64,000 nt of DNA from an uncultured Sphingobacteriales bacterium (lineage in GTDB: Bacteria > Bacteroidota > Bacteroidia > Chitinophagales > Chitinophagaceae): the NCBI GenBank assembly GCA_937991535.1, contig CALKHN010000123.1, positions 44,932-108,931 of the forward strand, written 5' to 3'. Both the position numbers and the translations under genes were made by a program. Each line of letters starts with the position of its first letter. The first letter of the stretch is position 1. Positions 27,212 through 35,411 of this stretch are shown one piece after another. The notes beneath the pieces are model-generated. The model saw nothing but the letters and a program-made list of their open reading frames with translations, was not told the DNA's origin and searched no databases.

Positions 27212-27730
27212 TTATTTAATCTTCAGTACCGGTTTTAATTTAAAATTATCGGTTCCCTCCTGAAAAATGGACAGTGCAGCGTCAAAGTCAATCAGTAAAG
27301 AATCCAAAGAAGCGTTGAGCATTTTATTGAGCTTGATTTTTAAACCCGATTCCGCGCCACTGGGTATAGTTAAAGGATAAACGTTATCTCCAATTTTAAT
27401 ACTGTTCTCATTACCAAGTACGAAACGGATTTCTTTGAGTGTGCCGGTGGGCACAACGCCCTGAGCCAACAGTGTGTCAATGCCGTTTTGCAGATCCAGG
27501 AGGTTGTAAATACCTGCATGTGTCTCAAGTTGCATCCAGCCGGTTGAATCATTACTTAAATTTACGTTTACTTCCTTGATTTCTACATTTACTTCTGAGG
27601 CCTGATAGGGATTGTCTGTAAGCCTAACTTTTAAATGAGTAGAATCGTTGTTATTGTCTTTTTGGCAGGATGTTATTGCCAGCAGCATGCCAGCAGAAAT
27701 AACCAGAAAACTAAAATTACGTACGAACAT
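27212..27730 (-). CDS. DUF4382 lipoprotein
   Basis: From the ATG at 27730 the product is 172 residues and begins with a lipoprotein signal, MFVRNFSFLVISAGMLLAITSC. An upstream start at 27781 would add residues ahead of this signal and is less likely. The body matches DUF4382: KVRLTDNPYQASEVNVEIKE, a central GIYNLLDLQNG and a C-terminal LLIDFDAALSI strand. These are small envelope proteins of unknown role, common in Bacteroidota. A strong terminator follows directly. Confidence 0.8.
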   Translation of the reverse strand: MFVRNFSFLVISAGMLLAITSCQKDNNNDSTHLKVRLTDNPYQASEVNVEIKEVNVNLSNDSTGWMQLETHAGIYNLLDLQNGIDTLLAQGVVPTGTLKEIRFVLGNENSIKIGDNVYPLTIPSGAESGLKIKLNKMLNASLDSLLIDFDAALSIFQEGTDNFKLKPVLKIK

Positions 27731-27781
27731 AAGGTATAAATTTGTCTGAGAAGTTGAAAAAATCATGCCACAATACCACAA

Positions 27782-28048
27782 AAAAATTAAAAAATAATCT
27801 TCGCCTGTTTAAATGCGCAGTTCTTACGGATGTTCAATTTGATTTGTTATCATAGATCATTAAATTTCAACTACTGATTACAGTGACTTTTATTCACTGA
27901 TCTATTGAGGATATTTATTACACGCACCTATTTATCCCAATAAATGAAAAAAGAACCGGGAAGCGATGGGTGGCATGAGCAATACAAATCCCTGGCGTTG
28001 CTTTGAGAAAGGGGGATCATGAAAGAGGTATGTGTGCTGCTGTTTATG
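27782..28048. other. 267-base gap between the DUF4382 and GH20-like genes
   Basis: A/T-rich with no supported gene. It should contain the promoter of the DUF4382 gene and the 3' end of the GH20-like transcript. I see no clear hairpin with a T-tract. Confidence 0.3.
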
Positions 28049-29155
28049 TTATGGCAGCTTACTGATCTCCTGGTAAAGTACCCGGAAGCAATCCCATGGG
28101 GCATTGCCTGCAGAAGTTTCTGCTGTATTTCCGTAAAAACCTTTCAGAAAACCATTGGCGCCGGACCATACGGTTTGAACCATTCCCCGAAACCTTGATT
28201 TCATTTCAGGCGTTGATCCATGTCTGAAACTAATCATATCATTGAGTTGGCTTACTGCAATAGAAGGGCTCCGCCAGGGACAGGTAACCACGTCAAATCC
28301 TTTCATGGCAAAATACACTGCCGTTTTATCGGGGCGTTCATAATGCCAGTCGCATATTACAACGTCTTTGGGGATCATATCAATTGCACGGTGGGTATTA
28401 TTATGACTGGCTTCCCACATACCCAACCCGGTAGTATATCCGTCAATCAGCCTGTCGCCCCATATCCATAGCTTTTTCCATGAAGCAGCAAGATGATCGT
28501 GTATACGGGTTACTTCCCCGGCAAACAGCTCAGCCTTGTCTTTTCCTCCGCAACGCGGACATCTGGCATCACCAATATAAAATACTTCATCCATACCGGC
28601 ATGAAAAGCATCTGTTTCAAATGCATCACAAATCTCATCTATCAATGCAAAAACAACTTTATGAACGCCGGGATGTAACGGACAGTAGCTCTTGCAATAC
28701 AAACTGTCTGCATTAGGCCATACATATTTCTCTGGCATTTTTACATGTGGTGTTTCGTCAAACTGCGGGTATTTCAATAAAAGATTAGACGTTTTGTTCG
28801 CCCAGGACTGGTGTCCCAGCAAGTTAACCTGCGGTATTACCTGGATACCGTTGGTCCGGCAGGCAGCTACTATCTTTTTAACATCGGCTTTTGATAGTGC
28901 AATACTGTCACGCAATTCGGGGTGACTGGTGTATTGATAATTGTAATCTACACGAAGGATCAGTGTATTTACTTTGCGGGGCGTCAGTTCCTTATTAATA
29001 AAAGTTACAAATGAATCCAGTCCTGGTGGCGTTGGCGCCGCAATGCAAAACCCGCGCACAGGGAGCATGCTGTCTAAGGAATTTTGAGCGAAAGCAGCAC
29101 TGCTTGCCATAAAAATGAACAGGGGAAGCAGGAAAGAGATGCTTGTTTTTTTCAT
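28049..29155 (-). CDS. Secreted GH20-like glycoside hydrolase
   Basis: A 368-residue exported protein (signal MKKTSISFLLPLFIFMASSAAFAQ) with a single (beta/alpha)8 domain of glycoside hydrolase family 20 type. The catalytic pair is Asp189-Glu190 in FHAGMDEVFYIGD, matching H-x-G-x-DE of beta-N-acetylhexosaminidases, where the Asp orients the substrate acetamido group and the Glu is the acid. IPQVNLLGHQSW and the late Trp-rich VQTVWSGANGF also fit. It lacks the usual N-terminal GH20b domain, so it is shorter than classical hexosaminidases. A C-P-R-C motif (199-202) follows the active site. It points away from the sulfatase gene, which may act on the same glycan. Confidence 0.75.
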   Translation of the reverse strand: MKKTSISFLLPLFIFMASSAAFAQNSLDSMLPVRGFCIAAPTPPGLDSFVTFINKELTPRKVNTLILRVDYNYQYTSHPELRDSIALSKADVKKIVAACRTNGIQVIPQVNLLGHQSWANKTSNLLLKYPQFDETPHVKMPEKYVWPNADSLYCKSYCPLHPGVHKVVFALIDEICDAFETDAFHAGMDEVFYIGDARCPRCGGKDKAELFAGEVTRIHDHLAASWKKLWIWGDRLIDGYTTGLGMWEASHNNTHRAIDMIPKDVVICDWHYERPDKTAVYFAMKGFDVVTCPWRSPSIAVSQLNDMISFRHGSTPEMKSRFRGMVQTVWSGANGFLKGFYGNTAETSAGNAPWDCFRVLYQEISKLP

Positions 29156-29221
29156 AAACCAATTTACTGCATTTTTGTTTGTTTAAGACAGTCCGGCGCA
29201 ACAAAACAATTTAATTTTGAC

Positions 29222-29245
29222 ACATAGGAACATAGGAACACATAG
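29222..29245. repeat. Short tandem repeat, unit ACATAGGA
   Basis: Two perfect eight-base units (29222-29237) and a partial third, in the 268-base divergent gap between the GH20-like and sulfatase genes. Nothing else in the gap is recognisable apart from the promoters it must contain. Confidence 0.5.
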
Positions 29246-29423
29246 TGTGCCTGGGTAACTTACAATGTTCATATCTGACGCCTGGTGCAAAAGATGCAAA
29301 TTGTTCATAAAATTATAGCATTTCTTTTAGGTATAACCCCAACTTTTACCTTTATTCGCCTTGTGTAGCCGCGAGGGTTTTTGAAAGCAATGATTTGTAT
29401 GGAACGCTGCCGGTAAAATTAAT

Positions 29424-30959
29424 TTGAAGGTGAAGAGATTCTTTTTATTCGCTGCGTTCCTGGTACCCTGGTTCATTATACCAGTAATATTATCCGCGCA
29501 GGATAAATCACATCCCAATATCATCTTTTTCCTAGTTGATGATATGGGCTGGCAGGACACTTCGGTTCCTTTCTGGAAGGAAGAAACACCTCTTAACCGG
29601 CTGTACCACACTCCGGCAATGGAACGGCTGGCAGCTTCGGGCATGAAATTTACGCAGGCTTATGCCAGTAGTGTGTGTTCGCCTACCCGTGTGAGTTTGA
29701 TGACAGGAATGAATGCCGCACGGCACCGGGTAACCAACTGGACTTTGCGCAAAAATGCCTCTAACGATGCGAAGGACGATGTGCTGGAGTATCCTTTGTG
29801 GAATGTGAATGGATTATCACCCCTGCCCGGTATTGAACGCACTGTTTATGCTACGCCGTTGCCGGCTATTTTACGAAACAACGGGTATTATACCATTCAT
29901 AGCGGTAAAGCTCACTGGGGTGCTATTGGAACCCCGGGAGCTGATCCCCGAAATCTGGGCTTTGATGTGAACATTGCCGGTCATGCCGCAGGCGGGCCTG
30001 CTACTTACCAGGGGCTGAATGATTTTGGCAACAATTCACCCGGCAGCGACAAACAGGTCTGGGCTATTCCAGGCCTGGAAAAATACTGGGGACAGAATAT
30101 TAACCTGAGCGATGCGCTTACCAAAGAGGCTATCCTCGCAATGGACACTGCCCGCTCATTGCATAAACCATTCTATTTGTATTTGTCGCATTACGCCGTA
30201 CATGTTCCATTGGAAGCCGATCATCGTTATTACAAAAAATACAAAGACCGGGGTTTACCCGAAAGCGAGGCACGCTATGCTTCTATGATAGAAGGAATGG
30301 ACAAGAGTTTAAATGATATTTTGAATTATGTTGATGAAAAAGGTATGGCTGATAATACGATCATCATTTTTATGTCAGACAACGGCGGGCTGAGTGCACA
30401 TGCCCGTGCAGGTAAACCGCATACCCATAACGCTCCGCTCAGCAGCGGAAAGGGCTCTGCATATGAAGGCGGTATACGGGCGCCTATGATGGTAAGATGG
30501 CCGGGAGTTACCAGAGCCGGCGGTTCGTGTAACCAATATATTATAGCTGAAGATTTCTTTCCGGCCATCCTTTCTTTGGCGGATATAAAAATGCCTGAGA
30601 CGGTGCAATCTGTTGATGGTATTTCTTTTACTGATCTTTTGAAAGATCCGCAGGCTAAAAGAAAAGGCCGGAACCTGTACTGGCATTTCCCCAATAACTG
30701 GGGACCAACAGGGCCCGGTATCGGAGCAACGAGCACTATTCGTTCGGGCGACTGGAAATTGATTTACTATTATAAAGATGCACGGACAGAATTGTTTAAT
30801 ATTGAGGACGATATTGGCGAACAGCATGACCTGGCTCAACAACATCCTGTTATAGTGAAAAAGCTGGCAGCCACGTTAACGGCATATTTAAAAGAAGTAA
30901 AAGCCCAAAAGCCGCTGTATAAAGCAAGCGGTAAGCCGGCGCCTTGGCCGGGTGAATAA
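29424..30959 (+). CDS. Secreted type I sulfatase
   Basis: A 511-residue exported arylsulfatase-type enzyme that hydrolyses sulfate esters on glycans. A Sec signal (about residues 3-26) precedes the alkaline-phosphatase-like fold. The active-site signature CSPTRVSLMTG is intact, with Cys85 expected to be converted to formylglycine by an anaerobic maturase encoded elsewhere. The metal-binding residues are visible in VDDMG near the N-terminus and MSDNGG. The C-terminal subdomain has GDWKLIYYYKDARTELFNIEDD. The start is TTG at 29424 or GTG at 29430; no ATG is suitably placed. The next open frame overlaps its end, so a sulfatase-esterase operon is likely. Confidence 0.88.
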   Translation: MKVKRFFLFAAFLVPWFIIPVILSAQDKSHPNIIFFLVDDMGWQDTSVPFWKEETPLNRLYHTPAMERLAASGMKFTQAYASSVCSPTRVSLMTGMNAARHRVTNWTLRKNASNDAKDDVLEYPLWNVNGLSPLPGIERTVYATPLPAILRNNGYYTIHSGKAHWGAIGTPGADPRNLGFDVNIAGHAAGGPATYQGLNDFGNNSPGSDKQVWAIPGLEKYWGQNINLSDALTKEAILAMDTARSLHKPFYLYLSHYAVHVPLEADHRYYKKYKDRGLPESEARYASMIEGMDKSLNDILNYVDEKGMADNTIIIFMSDNGGLSAHARAGKPHTHNAPLSSGKGSAYEGGIRAPMMVRWPGVTRAGGSCNQYIIAEDFFPAILSLADIKMPETVQSVDGISFTDLLKDPQAKRKGRNLYWHFPNNWGPTGPGIGATSTIRSGDWKLIYYYKDARTELFNIEDDIGEQHDLAQQHPVIVKKLAATLTAYLKEVKAQKPLYKASGKPAPWPGE

Positions 30960-30993
30960 ACATCGCTGTAAATGCAAATACAAAAAAGGGAGC

Positions 30994-32769
30994 ATGAAAA
31001 TAAAATACTTTTTTGGGATACTGATCTGGTTTGGGTTAACAGAAAATATTGCAGCGCAAACAACAGATGTTTTTACCTGGTGGAATCCGGCGCGCAATGC
31101 ATTTCCGGTTCTTGAAGGACAGGCATGGCCGGTGGAAGTGAAAAGCTTTTACGACCGTTTACCAGCAAGAGCCGAACAAACCGTAAGAAAATCGGTGTGG
31201 AATCTGTCGCGCCATAGCGCCGGTTTGTACATTAAATTCAAATCGAATGCCAGTAATATCGTGGTTCGGTACGGGGTAACTTCAACAGGCAATTTCGCCA
31301 TGCCGCATATGCCGGCTACCGGTGTGAGTGGGGTTGACCTGTATGCTATTGATCATAGTGGAAGATGGGTGTGGGCGCCGGCGAAATATACATTTGGTGA
31401 TACCATAACATACCAGTTCTCTAATATTGAAGCAGACAGGCAATTCAAAGGAAGAGATTGCGAGTTCAGGCTGTTCCTGCCGCTATACAATGGCGTTAGC
31501 TGGATGGAAATTGGCGTGCCCGAAGGAACCACGTTTATTCCACTACCGCTTTCGGAAGAAAAACCGGTAGTGGTCTATGGCACTTCCATAGCACAGGGCG
31601 GTTGTGCATCCCGGCCCGGTATGGCATGGACGGCCATACTGGAAAGGCAGTTGGATTATCCTTTGATTAATCTTGGTTTTTCGGGCAACGGAAGATTAGA
31701 AAAACCAGTGATTGATCTGATGACGGAGATTGACGCGAAAATATACGTGCTCGATTGTTTACCCAACCTGGTGAATATTCCAGATAAGGAGTTGGAAACC
31801 AAAATTCGGGAAGCGGTGAAAGGCCTTCAGTCCAAACGCCCATCCATACCTGTACTTTTGGTTGAGCACAGCCTGGGCGCCCATTCAGATATCATCAATG
31901 CAAAAAGAGTGGAAGATTGTGAGAGGTCTACCAAAGTGCTGCAGCAAACCTTCGCGAAGCTAAAAGATGAGGGCGTTAAAAATATCTATATATTATCCAG
32001 TGCATCACTGGGCATGGATATTAATTCAACCGTAGATGGCAGTCATCCTACGGACCTGGGTATGAAACAACACGCCGACGCGTATACGAAAGCCATTCGT
32101 GATATCGTGCATGAGCCAGCAAACCCGGCTTATACTACTACGCAACCTATTGTACAAACCCGCGATGGGTACGACTGGCGTGCAAGACATAACGCCATCC
32201 TCGACCTCAATAAAAAATCACCACCACGCAATGTCATTATTGCAAATTCTATTATTCACTACTGGGCCGGTGAGCCCAAAGACCCGATTGCACGGGGAGA
32301 AGATTCGTGGAACCGCTACCTGGCGCCATTGGATCTCAGGAATATGGCATTTGGCTGGGACAGGATAGAGAATGCGTTGTGGCGGGTATATCACGGCGCA
32401 TTAAACGGATATACTGCAAAGCACGTGGCGGTAATGATTGGCACCAATAATCTATCAATTAATAGCGATAAGGAGATCATAGCAGGATTAAAACTGTTGG
32501 TAGAAGCCATTCAACTGCGTCAGCCGGAAACAGCCATATTGCTGTCCGGCATATTTCCAAGAAGGAATATGGAAAAAAGAGTAAAGAAGATCAATGAAGA
32601 AATTACAAAACTGGCAACGGCAATGAAGATTACTTATATTAACCCCGGCCAGGTATTGCTTACCGCCACTGGTAAAATTGATGAGAGTTTTTTTAGCGAT
32701 GGGCTGCATCCCAATGCGGCGGGTTATAATAAGCTGGCGCCGGTACTGGCAGCTTACCTGAAAAAGTAA
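30994..32769 (+). CDS. Secreted protein with two SGNH hydrolase domains
   Basis: From the ATG at 30994, placed after AAGGGAG at 30986-30992, the product is 591 residues with a signal peptide. An N-terminal beta-sandwich (about 30-165) precedes an SGNH domain with VVYGTSIAQGG (catalytic Ser) and DGSHPTDLGM (Asp/His). A second SGNH domain follows, with IIANSIIHYWAGEP, IGTNNL and DGLHPNAAGY. Each domain keeps the Ser and the Asp-x-x-His pair, so both could be active. Tandem SGNH proteins in glycan loci usually remove acetyl or other acyl groups. It begins 34 bases after the sulfatase stop and is probably translated from the same transcript. Confidence 0.8.
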   Translation: MKIKYFFGILIWFGLTENIAAQTTDVFTWWNPARNAFPVLEGQAWPVEVKSFYDRLPARAEQTVRKSVWNLSRHSAGLYIKFKSNASNIVVRYGVTSTGNFAMPHMPATGVSGVDLYAIDHSGRWVWAPAKYTFGDTITYQFSNIEADRQFKGRDCEFRLFLPLYNGVSWMEIGVPEGTTFIPLPLSEEKPVVVYGTSIAQGGCASRPGMAWTAILERQLDYPLINLGFSGNGRLEKPVIDLMTEIDAKIYVLDCLPNLVNIPDKELETKIREAVKGLQSKRPSIPVLLVEHSLGAHSDIINAKRVEDCERSTKVLQQTFAKLKDEGVKNIYILSSASLGMDINSTVDGSHPTDLGMKQHADAYTKAIRDIVHEPANPAYTTTQPIVQTRDGYDWRARHNAILDLNKKSPPRNVIIANSIIHYWAGEPKDPIARGEDSWNRYLAPLDLRNMAFGWDRIENALWRVYHGALNGYTAKHVAVMIGTNNLSINSDKEIIAGLKLLVEAIQLRQPETAILLSGIFPRRNMEKRVKKINEEITKLATAMKITYINPGQVLLTATGKIDESFFSDGLHPNAAGYNKLAPVLAAYLKK

Positions 32770-33171
32770 TAGAATTTAACCGTTCTCTCGTGAAGAGACG
32801 TATTTCAAATTAGGTGAGCAGAGCTTTCGGGCGCCTGCCCGACTGAAGTCATTCAGGCGGGGTTACTTTTTCCACAAAAAGCAACAGAAAGACAAAACAA
32901 AAAAGCAGGGTTAAAATATGTTGAAAGTGCAGCATGGTAATTTACTAATGACTAGTTGCCAGCATAGTATGTTATTGACAATGCGCATCTCCTGAGAAAT
33001 ATTGATCTTTTTAATCAGATCCTCGCGTTTTCTGTATGGCGTATATATAATTAGAAAACCGGGAACGGGCTGTATTTGCTTTTGGGCCTTTTCTTTTTGG
33101 GGCAGGTAAAAAAGAAAATATATCTTTCAAACTTTAATGCCCAGGGTCATTATAAACCATAATCCATCAGC
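32770..33171. other. 402-base gap with hairpin-rich, repeat-like sequence
   Basis: No gene is supported. CGCCTG (32832-32837) pairs with CAGGCG (32854-32859), and just after it CTTTTT (32866-32871) pairs with AAAAAG (32876-32881) around a CCAC loop. The second half has a stretch rich in runs of T and A (from about 33080). This looks like a degraded dispersed repeat plus a 3' end signal of the SGNH gene, with the GH31 promoter near the end. Confidence 0.4.
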
Positions 33172-35310
33172 ATGAAGTACCTGATTTATGTAAGTTTAAT
33201 TTTTAGTTGTTCTGTTATTCATGGACAGGAAAAGCCATTTCACTGGCAGCAGGTAGCGCCTGGTGTTTGGAAAGCATCAGCCGGTGTTCCGGAAAAAATC
33301 AGTCCCCTAAGCATTGCAGATGTGAAACCCAATACGCAGGCGCTTTCTAAATTGGGTGAACCGGCTTTCCCTGTAAACTTACAGCAAAGTGTAAGCGAAA
33401 TTTTTGATGCCAAAACACTGCTTCGGTTTCCCCTGGAAAAAGAAGAACAACTTTTTGGACTTGGGTTGAATTTTAAATCGGTTCAGCAAAGAGGCACTAT
33501 TAAAGAATTGCAGGCAGATCATTATGGCGGAAAAGATGATGGCCGCACCCATGCGCCTGTTGCACTGTATATATCTGATAAAGGCTACGGTATTTTAATC
33601 AATGCCGCACGCCGCATTAAAGTATATGCGGGTATAGCAGTTAGAAAGGATAGCAAAAATCCACCAGAGGAAATGAACCGCAACACGCAGCCCAACTGGG
33701 ATCCGCAACCTTACTCCGATGCGGTGGAAGTAGTGGTACCCGCACCCGGTACGGAAGTTTATGTGTTTGCAGGCAGCAATGCACTGGAGGTGGTGCAGCG
33801 CTATAACCTGTTTTGCGGCGGAGGTGTATTGCCACCCAAGTGGGGACTGGGCTTTACACAACGCACGCCCGCGCTTTTTTCCGGCAAGCAGGTTATGGAG
33901 GAAGTGGATGCTTTTGAACAAAGAGGATATCCTTTAAGCTTTGTAGGACTGGAGCCCGGCTGGCAAACCTATTCCTATCCCAATAATTTTGTTTGGGACA
34001 GCACCCGTTTCCCCCAACCTCAACAATTTGTTCGTGGATTGCTGGATAAGAACATCAGGGTTAACCTGTGGATCAATCCTTATGTATCTTCTCATTCACC
34101 GATTTACAAAAATATTTTGTCGTACACCGGCACACACACGGTATGGGCGGGCGTAGTGCCCGATCTTACCCTGCAACCGGCACGGGATCTGTATAAAAAA
34201 CTTTTTTTGGAGCAGCATCTCAACATTGGCGTATCTGGATACAAGGTTGATGAAACAGATGGTTATGATGTATGGCTTTGGCCCGATGGCGCTAAATTTC
34301 CTTCCGGGCTGGGCGGCGAGCAAATGCGCCAGGTGTATGGATTACAGTTCCAGAAAATGACGGACCAGTGGTTTCGTGAAAAAAATCAGCGCACGTATGG
34401 ATTGACAAGAGCTTCAAATGCAGGCGCTCCGTCTTTACCTTACGTGATCTACAATGATTACTACAATCATCGTGATTTCATAACCGCTTTATGCAACAGC
34501 AGTTTTACGGGTGTATTGTGGACGCCTGAAGCCCGTTCTTCCAAAACATCAGAAGAATGGCTGCGTAGAATGCAGTCGGTATGTTTTTCACCCATGGCTA
34601 TGCTCAACGCATGGGCCGATGGTACCAAGCCCTGGACCTTTGCCGATGTGGCAGATGAAGTGAAATCGGTAATGCTGCTGCGTATGCAATTGCTGCCTTA
34701 CCTGTACAATGCATTCGCACAATATCATTTTGAAGGAAAGCCACCGGTGCGGGCCATGAACCTTGAAGAAGGGTTCTTTTTTAATGCGAAAGCAGAAAGA
34801 GGAAATTTGAACTCATCCGACAATCCTTACGAAACGGCTATAAAACAGGATATTAGAGATCAGTTTATGCTGGGCGATTATTTACTGGTAGCGCCTATGT
34901 TCGCCGGTGAAACAACGAGGAAGGTAGTGTTGCCCAAAGGCAACTGGTATGATTTTTATACCGGCCAGTTGGCAGGAAACGGTAGTGTTATTGAAATTGA
35001 ACCCGGATTCAAAAAGATTCCCTTGTTTGTAAAAGACGGTGGCATTATAGCCCTGATACCGCCGGTATTGCATACGCCCCGTAAGGATGAAATATTACCT
35101 TTAACCCTTAAACATTATGGGCGGGCAGAAAACAGCATACAATTGTATGATGATGACGGTGAAACTTTTGACTATGAAAAAGGCGGTTATGCGACGGCGT
35201 TACTGTCGGTAAAAAAAGACAAAAAAGGAAAGTTAAAAGGTTCGGCAGTATTGCCAAAGGGTAAATCTTTTCATTACAATAAAGTGGAATGGGTGTTTAT
35301 GACGGAGTAG
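33172..35310 (+). CDS. GH31-family alpha-glycosidase (alpha-xylosidase/alpha-glucosidase type)
   Basis: A 712-residue exported glycosidase (signal MKYLIYVSLIFSCSVIHGQ). The GH31 (beta/alpha)8 core spans about residues 215-560, with the nucleophile Asp360 in GYKVDETDGYD. Before it are the substrate loop FVGLEPGWQTY and the VNLWINPYV strand. The C-terminal beta-sandwich domains contain YLLVAPMFAG and LYDDDGETFDYE. An N-terminal beta-sandwich precedes the barrel. GH31 enzymes release alpha-linked xylose, glucose or galactose; the subfamily cannot be told from sequence alone. It follows the sulfatase and SGNH genes in the same direction. Confidence 0.85.
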   Translation: MKYLIYVSLIFSCSVIHGQEKPFHWQQVAPGVWKASAGVPEKISPLSIADVKPNTQALSKLGEPAFPVNLQQSVSEIFDAKTLLRFPLEKEEQLFGLGLNFKSVQQRGTIKELQADHYGGKDDGRTHAPVALYISDKGYGILINAARRIKVYAGIAVRKDSKNPPEEMNRNTQPNWDPQPYSDAVEVVVPAPGTEVYVFAGSNALEVVQRYNLFCGGGVLPPKWGLGFTQRTPALFSGKQVMEEVDAFEQRGYPLSFVGLEPGWQTYSYPNNFVWDSTRFPQPQQFVRGLLDKNIRVNLWINPYVSSHSPIYKNILSYTGTHTVWAGVVPDLTLQPARDLYKKLFLEQHLNIGVSGYKVDETDGYDVWLWPDGAKFPSGLGGEQMRQVYGLQFQKMTDQWFREKNQRTYGLTRASNAGAPSLPYVIYNDYYNHRDFITALCNSSFTGVLWTPEARSSKTSEEWLRRMQSVCFSPMAMLNAWADGTKPWTFADVADEVKSVMLLRMQLLPYLYNAFAQYHFEGKPPVRAMNLEEGFFFNAKAERGNLNSSDNPYETAIKQDIRDQFMLGDYLLVAPMFAGETTRKVVLPKGNWYDFYTGQLAGNGSVIEIEPGFKKIPLFVKDGGIIALIPPVLHTPRKDEILPLTLKHYGRAENSIQLYDDDGETFDYEKGGYATALLSVKKDKKGKLKGSAVLPKGKSFHYNKVEWVFMTE

Positions 35311-35357
35311 AAGAGAAAGGTGAAACGACAAAGGAGAAAGGAGAAGCTGTCTTTGTC

Positions 35358-35398
35358 TCTCACTTTTCACCTCTGACTTCTCACTTTTCACCTCTCAC
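35358..35398. repeat. Two-copy direct repeat (unit TCTCACTTTTCACCTCTGAC)
   Basis: Copies at 35358-35377 and 35379-35398 differ by one base, with a period of 21. The complement shares 13 bases with the repeat cluster at 8225-8237. The copies lie between the GH31 stop and the next start codon, and any frame through them is an artefact. Confidence 0.6.
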
Positions 35399-35411
35399 CA
35401 TAATTCCAGAT

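Noticed and set aside
29222..29245. ACATAGGA repeats as a CRISPR-like array
   Set aside because: Units are only eight bases with no spacers and no cas genes nearby.
35289..35411. N-terminal extension of the hydrolase-SGNH gene
   Set aside because: The codons only translate a two-copy repeat, and a signal peptide starts at 35412.
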